A stretch of DNA of 64,000 nucleotides from Paramecium tetraurelia (GCF_000165425.1 NW_001799037.1:1-64000), one strand, 5' to 3'; positions 1-13,394 are shown, numbered from the stretch's first letter. Made by a program: numbers and translations. Notes: a model not told the origin generated them from the sequence alone.

Positions 1-3000
1 GTTTATTATCTTAAGGTAAGAAAGGTCTTCTAATTAGTTTTCTTTAAACAACTCCATCTTCACCTTAAACTAATATCTCTTCTTCAACATATTTAACAGG
101 TTCTGGTTGAAATTTGATTTCCATATTTCCTTCATTATTTTTGATCCAACCTTGTTATTTCAAGGCTTAATTTGATTGATCATTTTAAACAATTTTCCTT
201 GAAATTACTTATTTACCATTTCCTAAATCTTCTTCTAAGTTTTATCCCATCTATAAATTATCTATTTCTTCATTATTTAATGGTTTTCTTACAATTTTCC
301 TCTCTAATTTTCCTGTTTTTGGATTGATTTAAATGATTTCTTCTTCAATAAATTGTTCTGGTTCTTCTGAATTTAAGATGATCTCTTCTTATTTACCAAC
401 ATTCTACCATTATTATTTGCTTGCTTTAGGTTAAAGATTGGATTCTATTTTACGTGAAAGCACTTTGTTTCCATTCTTATCCACTTCATTTAATGAATCT
501 CCTTCTTGTACTTTTCCTCCCAAATACGGCTTTCTTACTAGTTTTCTTTCCATCATTCCTGTTTCATTATTAACCTATAAGACTTCTTCTGTAATATACT
601 AAGATGGTTCAACTCCCAATGATTATTCATAATTCCCATCATTATTCTTCTTCCACTTAGAAGAAGTAAGAGATAAGTCATTATCAACAATCTTTCTAGA
701 AACTACATAATAACCTTCACCTAAATCTTCTAAAAGTTGTTCTCCTTCTTCTATATTCTCATCTTCATCTAATGGTCTTCTTATAATTTTCCTCTCTTAT
801 TTTCCTCCTTGTCTCATAATTATAACTTCTTCTTCTATAAATTTGGTTGGTTCATGAATTGACAAGGTTTTTTCATAATTTCCTTAATTGTTTTTCCATC
901 CTTCCTTCTCAACTTACTAAGTTGATGAAGTATTTTCAACAATTCTTCTTGCAAGAATTTTATTTCCATTTGAATCATTTTCTTATATATTATTTCCTAC
1001 ATTCAAACCAGGTTAATACTATTTTCTTACTAATTTTCTTTCCATCTTTCCTGTCTCTTCATTCATTACTAAGACTTTCTTCCTCAATATATTTGGCTGG
1101 TTCATTCTAAACAATTACTTTTTCTAATTATCCAGTTTTCTAATTTTTCTTCCATTCATTTAAAGAACTATCATTTTGTACAATTCTTCGAGCCACAACT
1201 TTTTAGTTATTACCTATTGATTCATTTAATTAATCTCCGATTTCTTCATCATTTTCATAAGGTCTTCTAACCAATTTACGCTCTTGTTTACCTGTTTTTG
1301 GGTTTATTATTATTATTTCTTCTTCAATATATTGCTCAGGCTCTTCTTATGAAATTATCTTTTCTAAAGTACCATTTTATCCTTTTTACCAATCCTTTTG
1401 AACTTAATTAAATGATTAAGAATTATCAACTATTTTTCTAGATAAAATTCTATTTCCATCCTTATCAACTTCATTTAGGTTATTACCCATTTATTAATTT
1501 TCCTTTGTTAAAGGTCTCCTAACTAATTTTCTTTGTATTCCATTTTCTCCATAACAAAGAACTTCCTCCTCAACATATTTAGTAGGTTCATTCTAAGCTA
1601 ATTAAATTTCCATCTATCCTTATTTTGATTACCAATCTTTCATTTAATCCATAGATTACCCTTCACTTACGACGCACTATTCTTCGAGCAACCACTTTTC
1701 TAGTGCCATCACCTTCTTAAAGATTTTCTCTCAATTTCACCTACTTTCTGATTGAGTCAAAGGTCTTCTGATTAATTTTCCTTTCTTATTTCTAAGTTTT
1801 CGGATTTATGATGATGATTTCTTCTTCTATATATGCTTCAGGTTCTTCCTGTGAAACTATTTTCTCTAATTATCCATTATTCAATTAAACCCAGGTTGAA
1901 TCAACTGGTTTATTATTTGATACAATCTTTCTTGAGACTACTTTATTTCCATTTAAATCTTATTCTATCACAGCTCCTGTTTATAATTTATTATCTTAAG
2001 GTAAGAAAGGTCTTCTAATTAGTTTTCTTTAAACAACTCCATCTTCACCTTAAACTAATATCTCTTCTTCAACATATTTAACAGGTTCTGGTTGAAATTT
2101 GATTTCCATATTTCCTTCATTATTTTTGATCCAACCTTGTTATTTCAAGGCTTAATTTGATTGATCATTTTAAACAATTTTCCTTGAAATTACTTATTTA
2201 CCATTTCCTAAATCTTCTTCTAAGTTTTATCCCATCTATAAATTATCTATTTCTTCATTATTTAATGGTTTTCTTACAATTTTCCTCTCTAATTTTCCTG
2301 TTTTTGGATTGATTTAAATGATTTCTTCTTCAATAAATTGTTCTGGTTCTTCTGAATTTAAGATGATCTCTTCTTATTTACCAACATTCTACCATTATTA
2401 TTTGCTTGCTTTAGGTTAAAGATTGGATTCTATTTTACGTGAAAGCACTTTGTTTCCCATTCTTATCTACTTCATTTAATTAATCTCCTTCTTGTACTTT
2501 TCCTCCCAAATAAGGTTTTCTTACTAGTTTTCTTTCCATCATTCCTGTTTCATTATTAACCTATAAGAACTTCTTCTGTTATATATTAAGATGGTTCAAC
2601 TCCCAATGATTATTCATAATTCCCATCATTATTCTTCTTCCACTTAGTAGAAGTAAGAGATAAATCATTATCAACAATCTTTCTAGAAACTACATAATAA
2701 CCTTCACCTAAATCTTCTAAAAGTTGTTCTCCTTCTTCTATATTCTCATCTTCATCTAATGGTCTTCTTATAATTTTCCTCTCTTATTTTCCTCCTTGTC
2801 TCATAATTATAACTTCTTCTTCTATAAATTTGGTTGGTTCATGAATTGACAAGGTTTTTTCATAATTTCCTTAATTACTTTTCCAGCCTTCCTTCTCGAC
2901 TTACTAAGTTGATGAAGTATTTTCAACAATTCTTCTTGCAAGAATTTTATTTCCATATGAATCATTTTCTTATATATTATTTCCTACATTCAAACCAGGC

Positions 3001-4860
3001 TAATACTGTTTTCTTATTAATTTTCTTTCCATCTTTCCTGTCTCTTCATTCATTACTAAGACTTCTTCCTCAATATATTTGGCTGGTTCATTCTAAACGA
3101 TTATTTTTTCTAATTATCCAGTTTTCTAATTTTTCTTCCATTCGTTTAAAGAACTATCATTTTGTACAATTCTTCGAGCCACAACTTTTTAGTTATTACC
3201 TATTGATTCATTTAATTAATCTCCGATTTCTTCATCATTTTCATAAGGTCTTCTAACCAATTTACGCTCTTGTTTACCTGTTTTTGGGTTTATTATGATG
3301 ATTTCTTCTTCAATATATGCTTCAGGTTCTTCCTATGAAACTATTTTCTCTAATTATCCATTATTCAATTAAACCCAGGTTGAATCAACTGGTTTATTAT
3401 TTGATACAATCTTCCTTGAGACTACTTTATTTCCATTTAAATCTTATTCTATCACAGCTCCTGTTTATGATTTACGATCTTAAGGTAAGCGAAATCTTAA
3501 AATTAGTTTTCTTTAAACAACTCCATCTTCACCCTTAAATTAATATCTCTTCTTCAACATATTTAACAGGTTCTGGTTGAAATTTGATTTCCATATTTCC
3601 TTCATTATTTTTGATCCAACCTTGTTATTTCAAGGCTTAATTTGATTGATCATTTTAAACGATTTTTCCTTGAAATTACTTATTTACCATTCATCCTAAA
3701 TCTTCTTCTAAGTTTTATCCTATCTATAAATTATCTATTTCTTCATTGTTTAATGGTTTTCTTACAATTTTCCTCTCTAATTTTCCTGTTTTTGGATTGA
3801 TTTAAATGATTTCTTCTTCAATAAATTGTTCAGGTTCTTCTGAATTTAAGATGATCTCTTCTTATTTACCAACATTCTACCATTATTATTTGCTTGCCTT
3901 AGGTTAAAGATTCGATTCTATTTTACGAGAAAGCACTTTGTTTCCATTCTTATCTACTTCATTTAATGAATCTCCTTCTTGTACTTTTCCTCCCAAATAC
4001 GGTTTTCTTACTAGTTTTCTTTCCATCATTCCTGTTTCATTATTAACCTATAAGACTTCTTCTGTTATATATTAAGATGGTTCAACTCCCAATGATTATT
4101 CATAATTCCCATCATTATTCTTCTTCCACTTTGAAGAAGTAAGAGATAAATCATTATCAACCAATCTTTCTAGAAACTACATAATAACCTTCACCTAAAT
4201 CTTCTAAAAGTTGTTCTCCTTCTTCTATATTCTCATCTTCATCTAATGGTCTTCTTATAATTTTCCTCTCTTATTTTCCTCCTTGTCTCATAATTATAAC
4301 TTCTTCTTCTATAAATTTAGTTGGTTCATGAATTGACAAGGTTTTTTCATAATTTCCTTAATTACTTTTCCAGCCCTTCCTTCTCAACTTACTAAGTTGA
4401 TGAAGTATTTTCAACAATTCTTCTTGCAAGAATTTTATTTCCATATGAATCAATTTTCTTATAAATTATTTCCTACATTCAAACCCAGGTTAATAAACTA
4501 TTTTCTTACTAATTTTCTTTCCATCTTTCCTGTCTCTTCATTCATTACTAAGACTTCTTCCTCAATATATTTGGCTGGTTCATTCTAAACAATTACTTTT
4601 TCTAATTATCCAGTTTTCTAATTTTTCTTCCATTCATTTAAAGAACTATCATTTTGTACAATTCTTCGAGCCACAACTTTTTTAGTTATTACCTATTGAT
4701 TCATTTAATTAATCCCCAATTTCTTCATCATTTTCATAAGGTCTTCTAACCAATTTACGCTCTTGTTTACCTGTTTTTGGGTTTATTATTATTATTTCTT
4801 CTTCAACATATTGCTCAGGCTCCTCAGACAAAACCATTTCAAAATTTTTTCCATTTTGTT
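1..4860. repeat. Higher-order tandem repeat inside the giant gene
   Basis: Three long near-identical blocks occur in the same orientation. They begin at about 3, 1988 and 3472, each at the element TTATTATCTTAAGG or a close variant. The offsets are 1985 and 1484 bp. Block 1 carries about 501 bp (near 1325-1838) that block 2 lacks, equal to two of the basic units of about 248 bp. Block 3 follows the others until about 4860 and then diverges. Each block holds 6-8 protein repeat units. Older, more divergent units continue to about 6100. Confidence 0.92.
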
Positions 4861-7800
4861 CCCAATTTTTCAAATTCCCTATTTATTCAATAACTTTTCT
4901 TGATATAACAACATTTCCGTTTTTATCCACTTCTTTTAAATTATTTCCTACTTTACCTTTACACTATTCTATCGGTCGTCTAATAAGCTTACGTGTTATT
5001 TTTCCATTGTTATCTTTTACTAATACTTCCTCTTCTACATATTACATTGAATCAATTTATAATTCGAAGTTGCCTTCTTAATTTTTCAACCATTCCTATC
5101 CTTATTATATATTTTTATCTTTTTCTATAATTCTTCTTGCAATAATTTTAACCCCTACATCACCATCTTCATCCAACTCTTCACTTATCTCTTGTAATGG
5201 CATATCAAAGAATGGTCGTCTAACTAGTTTTCTGTCTTATTTTTTTGTTACTGGATTGTATATTAAGATTTCTTCTTCGACAAACTATTCTGGGTCTGAT
5301 TCTGATATTAATTTTTAAAAAAGTCCCTCTTAATTAAGTTACCATCCGTTTTTTAACATGAACTATTTTGTTTAAGAATCATCTATTATTCTTCTCGAAA
5401 TAACTTTTATTTCATTTTAGTTATATTATTCATTCTCTTCATTCATATCTTCTTTATATGGTTTTCTAATTAACATTCTTTCCATCTTTCCTGTATCCTT
5501 ATTATACCTTAAGATTTCTTCTTCAACATATTTAACAGGATCGCTTTTTTATTCTTTATCCTTTCCTTTATTTTGCATTTATTAAGGTGTAATTTTTTTT
5601 ACAAAAACCTTTTAGCTATTTTCTATTTATTAAATTTAGATTTGTTCTTTTCCTAGAATCCTTTCAAGTCTTTGCATGTTCTCCAAATTCCAACCATCTG
5701 CTCTCATTTAAGTCAAAGATTCATTATTTTCAACTAATCGTCTACTTTCTACAACTTCACCATTTTATTATTCTTCATTAATACCTTCTCCTAGAGTAAG
5801 CATTTCAGGTGCTTTTCTAATTTATTTTCGAGTGATACAATTACCCTCGTGTATTTTAATATCTTCCTCTAAGTATTATATAGGTTCATTTTTTGAAATA
5901 ACTTTTTTATATTTATTGTTGCTTGTTAATTCCCAACTCTAATCAATTACTTCGTTTATAACTCGACTTGCAATTAAAATTTAGTCTTTAGCTCTTACTG
6001 CATATAAATTTTCATCATTTACATATGCAGGAGAGTCACTGAAAATTATTTCTCTCAATAATACTCTATCCTATTTCTACTTATTTCGTATTAAAATTTC
6101 TTCTTCAAAAATTTTTAATGATTCATCAAATCTTTATACTCCTGGAGATTAGATGATAGGTGATACATTTTATCGATTTGAGAGTTGTTTTTTTGTTCCT
6201 AATATTCTACTTTAAAATTAATTGAATTCTTTATCCTGAGTTCCAAAATCTCCAACTGATAAATCATCAGCAATGCTTTATCTTTTTTTCGATGTTGCAT
6301 CTTCAAATATATCATCAGATTGATTAGATAGTCGTTTCAGGCCTTCTAGTTGAGATCTTACTGTTTCCATTTATTTATTCAGTTCCTGGTCATAGGTTCT
6401 TTCTTTGTGGATAAATTCTTATATTTTATCCTTTTCTGAACTGTTTGCTCTTGGATTTATCTCTTTTATCATTTATCTTATATCTTAAGCAGAGCTGCTT
6501 CTGTTTGAGTAAATTCTTTCTCTAAATTCAAATGCAATTTAAGGGTAATTATACGCAGAATTAATAGTAAGTTGAACATCTTAGATCAAAAGCCTCATTA
6601 AGTTAGCCTTTTTAACAGGAGATTTCGTTCTGCTTTCGGTGTAAGTTACAAAAGAGCGAGCTAAAGGTTGCTGCATGTTTGGTGTGCGAGATAGAAATGA
6701 TTTTGGGAGAAGTGCAGATTGCTTTAAAGGAGTTATTGCTGATTTATTAGATTTTAAAACTATTGGCTAAGGGGAATAATATAATCTAGACTTTTATTAG
6801 GGTATCACAACTTTGCTTGGGGTTCGATTTACTTAATGATTTATTATAGACAATTTTAATTAGGTCTCTTATTTATGTGCCTCAGATAGTGAGTATTATT
6901 ATGAATAATTTTGAATCGCACTTGATATTCCTTTTTTTTGGGCTCCATCAATAAAACGTTCTTTGTCTACAACAAAGGCTTAGATTGAGTTTAATGTGAA
7001 TTTCATAATATTTTATGGGGAGATTGCTGTATGCATAGCTTTTTCTGTATTTTCATATCGAATTTGTTCATAGAGAGCTTTCATTTCGATTTATTCGTTT
7101 TGGAACAGATTTGCTTTGTCTATTTTTATAAACTATTATAATTCAGTTAGACAAAATAGATGAGTGTCATTTTGTGAAACATTATGAATTTTTAATCTAA
7201 TATCCAGCTTTTTGATTACTAGTTCACTTAAAACTAATAGATATAATTCATTTTTATCTAAACCTTTAAGTTAATATTGTTACTTGTGAGCAAAAATGAA
7301 TAGCGATCGTTAGGCAAAATTTCAGAAATAACAAGATGTTCATTTGTATATGATTTGAATTGCTAAAGCATCCATTTCTGATTGCTATAAAAACTTGATT
7401 TAAAGGAATCTGATAATAAAAAAATATTAGAAGATCCTAAATTTTAAGTACAATGTGAAAAATACCATCAATAAGCAAGATGTAATCTTTTCCAGCACAA
7501 ATTTTATTAATTTTTATGGTTAAGGGGCCAACAATATAGGGTATTTCTGAATTTCCAATTGGTGTTTATCCCCATGTCCACAATTTTCCTGAATAGTCAA
7601 GTCCACATCCAAGATGAGAAGAAAGTGCCACCTACTTAAAATCTTTTCCTATCCTACTTGGAATAGGCAAAAAGTATATCTTCGAAATTCCAAGAGTGCC
7701 ATAATGATTTTTATCCTCTCCAAATGAATAAACTTACCCAGAATATGAAAGTGCCAATGTCACATTTTTGTTGGTTGTAATATACTTAATTTTTTCATTC

Positions 7801-8010
7801 TTGAAGGGTAGCTAATAAAAGGAAAGCTCGTAGCTGATATAATATAGGCAGCCTGTTTCTGAGAGTATCTAAAATGAATTTGGTGAAAACCCTTTACAAA
7901 TTTATCTCACCTTACCGAACTATCCAAGCACATTGAACGGTTTATATGTATTCTAAGACTTAAAGAAATAATACCTGTTCATCATCATAGATATACAGTA
8001 TATCATTCAT
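1..8010 (-). CDS. Giant RCC1-propeller protein with YIEEE tandem repeats (3' end outside window)
   Basis: Minus-strand gene starting at the ATG complementary to 8008-8010 and running off the window start (more than 2,600 codons). The first 350 or so residues read as RCC1-like blades, with stretches such as SSHLGCGLDYSGKLWTWG. Three introns restore the frame at 7953-7974, 7437-7465 and 7258-7283. A linker with coiled-coil character follows (about 7180-6280). From about 6100 to 1 the protein consists of 80-87 residue units. Each opens with Y/F-I-E-E-E, then a TGK..RKL.R+P segment, V.SRKIV.N, and ends in EP. RCC1 propellers usually bind proteins or nucleotides; the repeat family is not one I recognise. 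The frame is continuous where I read it from 8010 to about 5600, apart from introns. In the near-identical repeats below 4860, several 1-nt length differences break it locally. Function is unknown; a cytoskeletal or scaffold role is only a guess. Confidence 0.8.
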
Positions 8011-8033
8011 TTTTTTAATTAAATTAAGTTGTA
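8011..8033. promoter_or_regulatory. 23-bp divergent start-to-start spacer
   Basis: Only 23 bp separate the ATG of the minus-strand RCC1-repeat gene from the ATG of the plus-strand SLC44 gene. The spacer is almost pure A/T. Both promoters and 5' leaders must lie in it or reach into the opposite coding region. No known element is recognisable. Confidence 0.55.
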
Positions 8034-10455
8034 ATGGCAAAGTTGGAAAAGGCTGCAAACGATCTGGATTTTTACAAAAATCGTGATGAGACTCATCCAT
8101 AGAACCTTAATTATGAGCCTCCTGTTGAAGATTTCTATGGGCCAGTGGCAACAGAGCTGAGATTCTGTACAGATCTTATCTGCATTTTTATTTGGATTAT
8201 ATTTTTGGGGTTTTCTTTTGCTTATGGTTTTTATGGTAAAACTAGTTCCAAACCATATAATAGCGTACCAAGAGTTTAAAATAGAAAGACTCTATCGGAG
8301 TTCCGATTTTAGAACTGACTTATGCGGAATTAAATAATTAGAGAAGAAACCTTATGCTTACTTCCTCGACCCAGATAATTTATTCGATATTGCTATTTGC
8401 GTAGAAAAGTGTCCCAATACGATAGACTATGTAAATTGAAAATTAAACTAGACTTAACAAATTTGTTTATATGATACTGATGGATAAACTATATTAGAAG
8501 ATTACTGCTACGATACCTACTATACTGACCCTTACTTAGTTTATTGCATGCCCATGGAACTAGGATAAAGAAGAGATGCAATTGAAAAGATTATAAACAC
8601 CGATATGGAAATTTTTAAGAGAATAGCTGGTGATTTTTGGATAGTATAAATATAAATTAAAAATTAGAATATTGAGTTAATCGTAGGAGCATTTGCAGTT
8701 TAAATAGTAGTAGGAATCATTTTCGTCATTATTTTGTTAGGAAAGAGTATGATTTGAAAATAAATTAGGAATTGCTCATATGATGCTTTGGGGTTTTGTA
8801 ACTGGGTTTTGTGTTGCAATGGTATTCTTGTCTAAATATTTGGATGAAGAAAGGTATAAGGTAATTTAAAGGGATTGCCCTGTTGATATTAAAGATCCTT
8901 ATCAATGTGTGGCAGCACATTTGTATTTATTGGAAATTGCAAAGCAAGCTTTATTATACTTAATTCCTGTCTATGTATTCTTCCTAATTTACTGTTTTCA
9001 TCAAATTTTAAGGATGATTCAAGTTATGGAAAGAATGCTCAAACCTTTAAGGTAAATGCTACATGTCTTACTAATTCCATTCTTTATATCATTGTTGTAA
9101 GCTGCATTAGCAATTCTATTCATTTTAGTCTTAATGGGAGGTATAAACTCTGGAGCACCAGAAACTGTCTCTGCTCCTACTGGTTTTTCCAGCACTTCAT
9201 ATAGGAAATTAGTGTTTTAAGTGTGGTAAGAGAGAGGATTCTACGTGGTATTATTTTTTATGCTTTGGACACTGTAAGCCTTGTATTATTATGTTCGTTG
9301 TTATATTGCTTGCTGTTGTTCAGTTTGGTATTTCAGTAGAGATAAAAATTATTTAAACGCTCCTATGCTGAGACCTCTTTGGTACACTATTAGGTATCAC
9401 ATGGGAAGTTTTTTAATGGGAGCATTATTGATTCCTTTATTCTGGATTCCAAATGCTTTGTTTTATTATTGGAAATCCATGTTAGTATAAATGTCACGAA
9501 AAAGCTTTTTATTACACATTTTATTGTTTTTCTCAATCCCTGGGTTTTGGTTTTACGAATATGCAGGAAAGTATATCAGTCATAGGAACTTCATGCATAT
9601 AGCCATTTTTGGAGAAAGCTTTTGGATAGCAGGGCAAAAGACCTTTTATCTTAGAGAAAGAAACTCTTCAAGAGTAGAAATGATAAAGAAAACTCTTGGG
9701 TTTGTAAGGCTAATAGGAATGTTATTTATTTCATCAGTAGGAACTTACTTGGTTTACTATTAATTATATACTAATTAAATTATTGACAGATTTGTTATCG
9801 ATGTTAAATAGGCGGTTCATTTCCCAATAGTGCCAGCTATATATGTATTTTTAGTTGGTTTATATATTTCTCAAAACTTTTCCTCCATAATTGATATTGT
9901 TGCTGAAATAATGATGTTTGATTTAATAGCCGAGGAAGAGATGTTTATGGGAAAATAGAGATTTGCAGATTAAGATATGCTTGAATTCGCAAATAAATAT
10001 AGTAAAGAAAAGCAGAAATCCGATTTTGTTGTAACTAATTAAGGAAGGATAAATCCTATGAATGAAGGAGACGACGCTAACAAAGCTCTGGGCAAATTTG
10101 ATTTGGGAAATTTAATGGAGTAAGATGAGGAAGAACCTGAGGAACTAGATCCAGAACCAGAACCACCAGTTGAAGAACCAAAAGAAAAATCTATTAAAAG
10201 TGAGCATGATGATGATTTTGGAAGAGGAAATGAACTGGATTTGGATGAATTAGGAGATATGAATAATAAAAATAATGACGATCAATTTGATGACGAGGTA
10301 ATATTTAGTTTTCAATTTCATAGCTTGCAGAATTTAATAAATAAAGAGCACAAGATTCTAACAATAAAAGGAAATTAGAAGAGGATGTTATTAATTTAGA
10401 TCAAAATAAGTAATAAGCAGATGGGGCAAAAAAGACGGATAGAAGAAGATTTTGA
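8034..10455 (+). CDS. Choline transporter-like protein (SLC44/CTL family)
   Basis: About 766 residues after removal of five short introns; the first two are 28 and 21 nt. A cytosolic N-terminus precedes a first membrane segment (WIIFLGFSFAYGFY), then a long extracellular loop with paired cysteines typical of CTL proteins (AICVEKCPNT, EDYCYDTYY). Many hydrophobic segments follow, ending near 9930. The C-terminal tail is long, charged and rich in D, E and P. CTL proteins carry choline or ethanolamine, or organise membrane lipids; the substrate here cannot be told. The start at 8034 is the first ATG and gives the expected topology. It is divergent with the giant RCC1-repeat gene and followed 20 bp later by the AMPK beta gene. 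A second CTL lies at 40262-42003. Confidence 0.9.
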
Positions 10456-10475
10456 ATTATAATTAAATATTTTAT

Positions 10476-11386
10476 ATGGGATCTCAAAGTAGTAAATTAG
10501 TTACAGAAACTTAAAGGCATGAGCATGCAATCAATTATATGAACTCTGGAGGGTAAGATCAATCATAACTTTAGCTCTATGAGCGACAAATCTGCTAAAA
10601 GTATCAAGGATATCGAATAAACACAACAGGAATTTGTAAATACATAGTTTAAATGGAATTTTGGTGGACAAAAGGTATTTGTGGCAGGCACATTCTCCTA
10701 ATGGAAAACTACTCACTAATTATAAAGAGATAAAGGTGGGGAGTTCAGTATAGTGATACCCTTACCTAAAGGAATTCATCATTATAAATTTATTGTGGAT
10801 GGCGATTGGAGATTCTCTCCTGATGATCCTACAACTGCAGATGAACATGGCAACATCAATAATGTAATAGATACAACCAAAGTCGAAAACAAAGCCAAAG
10901 AATTCATGGATTCAAGTCAATAATTTAAACCAGAGAAATCACCGACTGACTCTGTTATTTAGAATCAAAAATAGGTCATTTAAGATTTCAATTTTAATGA
11001 CAAAGCTCCTCCTGTTCCTCCACACTTACTTAAATACTATTATATAGAAGTAAATTTAATTATATATTCCATAGGAAAAAGAGAAAAAACTTAATAATAT
11101 GTGGAATAAAGATATTAGACCTCAAGGTTAAATGGAACTTGAAGATGCCAAACCATAAATATCATAGCAAGAAATATTTGATCACCTGATCTAGATTTTT
11201 AGCAACGTTAATTCATTGTCCCCTCCTCCCCATGTCAATCTTAATCATTTGGCCTGTCTAACTACAAATAAGAACAGCCCTTTTAGTGTTTATGCATTAA
11301 CACATAGATTTAAGGCCAAGCATACAACAATTAAATTTTACACCCACAAATATTAAGAAAACAAGCAACAATTGTTTGTTGTATGA
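10476..11386 (+). CDS. AMP-activated protein kinase beta subunit
   Basis: 287 residues with introns at 10553-10574 and 11050-11074. It begins MGSQSSK, a good N-myristoylation signal as in animal AMPK beta. A glycogen-binding CBM48 domain follows (VFVAGTFSQW ... KFIVDGDWRFSPDDP). The C-terminal beta-interaction domain ends the protein (PPHVNLNHL ... THRFKAKHTTIKFY). The beta subunit scaffolds the catalytic alpha and regulatory gamma subunits of the SNF1/AMPK energy-sensing complex. The linker between the two domains is long and rich in P and Q. All hallmark parts are present and the length is normal. The SLC44 stop lies 20 bp upstream. Confidence 0.95.
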
Positions 11387-12048
11387 AAAATCATAAATAA
11401 ACATTAACATAAAATAACATTCAAGCTATCTATTTTTCTATATAAATGCTCTTTTTCTTCAAAATCTTTATTTTTTCAACTGTTATTTCAACATATTCAA
11501 TCTAATGAATTCTAATTTGTCAAATCATATCATTTAAAATAATTAGCTGTAAAATTGTTAAGAATTATTACTAAAATATTTTTGATTGATATGATTTCAT
11601 TTGAGCGACTAACTTACAGTTATATATTTATTGTAGAAAAATAAATGAATTTTTAATTATTTTGAGTAAATATTAGCTACATACAACCTGAAAAATTAGT
11701 TTTAATCTCTCAAAAACTTCATTTTAGTAATGATAAGAAAATAAAAAGGTTTACAGTAATATTGACTTATATAAAATTCTTTCTAAGTTTGAAGCTCTAA
11801 AATATAATATACACGTTTTTTAATTCATATTACAATTATAAAACAAAAGAAATAAAAATATTATAATTGTTTTTATTAAATAAATCAGATAATGTTTATA
11901 CTAGGAATAATACTTCATTTCTATATGATTTTCTCCTCAAGCAGAAATACCATCTAATTTTAGGATTCTATTACTATTAATAGATATTCAATAATATTTT
12001 ATTTATTTCAATTCGATATTTTTATTAATTTCAAATTAAATAAAAGTG
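11387..12048. other. AT-rich intergenic region
   Basis: 662 bp, very AT-rich, with no coding-like frame on either strand and no recognisable RNA gene. It separates AMPK beta from the next plus-strand gene and presumably holds a 3' UTR and a promoter. Confidence 0.6.
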
Positions 12049-13316
12049 ATGTTAGCTAAAAAAGACTAATTTCGAAAGTTAGTTGATAATTAGTTTTATT
12101 AGGGTAATGTAATGTCCATAAAATAAACTCTGATGGTTAACAATGATAGTTTTGAAAATGAATTTTTATAAAAGCCTCCATCATATTAATTTTAATACCT
12201 ACAATTAGACAGGGGGAAATTATAGTCAGTAATAGTTATAAATTTAAAATAAAGATCAACACAAAAGAATCAAGCAGAACGAGATTTAGAAATAATTCTG
12301 TAAGTAATTAAAAGCAAGATAATGAATTAGGTTTAGTTCAATAACTTAAGAATAAAATAAGCAAATTATAATCTTTGCTTCAAGATCTTTTTAGTATTTT
12401 GAAGAATAATGATAAAGTAAATAATGGAATTATTACAGAATTGCATGAGAAATTTATTTCTATCATTAAAAATAACAATGAAACACAAACAACAAATTAA
12501 ATGAATTTGTATAAACTAAATGGGCAGATCTATGGTTTATCTAAAGCTGATTTAAATGATTCCAATTTAACAAAGGAAACGTATACAATAAATGAAAATA
12601 TTAAGGAAATATAGGTTCTCCATTATAAAGGAGCATGTAAAATTATGAAAATTTTTACTTGTAATCATGAATCCTTTAATTTTGGTGAGTGTTAAGAGGG
12701 GAATAATATATTATAAGAAAAATCCTTTTCATTCCAAGAGAACAAAATATTTAAATCAATTTATTTCGATCAAGGTGAATCAAATCAATTAACAGGTTTT
12801 TTAGAATTAAACAAAATGTTTACTTTGGATAGTATTTAACAGTAAGGTAGGATTACAGATGAATTTAATTAAGATCATGAACTTCATGATATAAATATTT
12901 TAACAAATTAAGGTAGTATTGTTGGAGGTTAGGGAATCTATAGAAAAACAATTAATTCTGAAATAGAATTAGTAGAAGGAAAACCTTTTATCAACACTGC
13001 GAACTTAAATTCAGAATTAAATGATTGCGCTTATGAAGAATTTAGAGTATTATATGAGTTCGAAGTTTATTAAAATAAGGAATGTCTAACAATTGATAAA
13101 ATTACTTTAAAGTATTAAATAATAAGTACAATTTTATGATAATGTTTAATAGATAAAATAAATTAAAGTAAATCTAAACTTCAAATTGAAATTGGGAAGT
13201 TAAAAGAAAAGAATTATTCAATTTTGAAGCATCAGGTGCAAAAAGGAAAACTTTTGTCCTTTACATATTCTCATATAAATGAACAAAATTATTTGACTAA
13301 TATTGAATTGGTATGA
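12049..13316 (+). CDS. Hypothetical protein with coiled-coil segment
   Basis: I do not recognise this protein of about 404 residues. The central exon (about 12275-13125) is one open frame containing a short coiled coil (LVQQLKNKISKLQSLLQDL) followed by acidic, Q- and N-rich sequence. Two introns are needed: one at 12232-12257, which would end in AAG rather than TAG, and a 27-nt intron near 13122-13148. With both removed the whole frame is consistent in length. The N-terminus is the least certain part because the first intron's acceptor is unusual. The last exon is basic and hydrophilic. There is no signal peptide or membrane segment. AT content is higher than in neighbouring genes, which lowers confidence in exact exon limits. 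Confidence 0.55.
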
Positions 13317-13394
13317 TTTAAATACAAAAATTTATATTTTTCACAGTCACCTTATCATACTAAATATTATATTAATTTAATTAATTATTATTAT

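Noticed and set aside
847-3538. Plus-strand open frames rich in F, L and I over the repeat region
   Set aside because: They are antisense shadows of the minus-strand YIEEE repeats; composition is unlike any real protein and they repeat with the same period.
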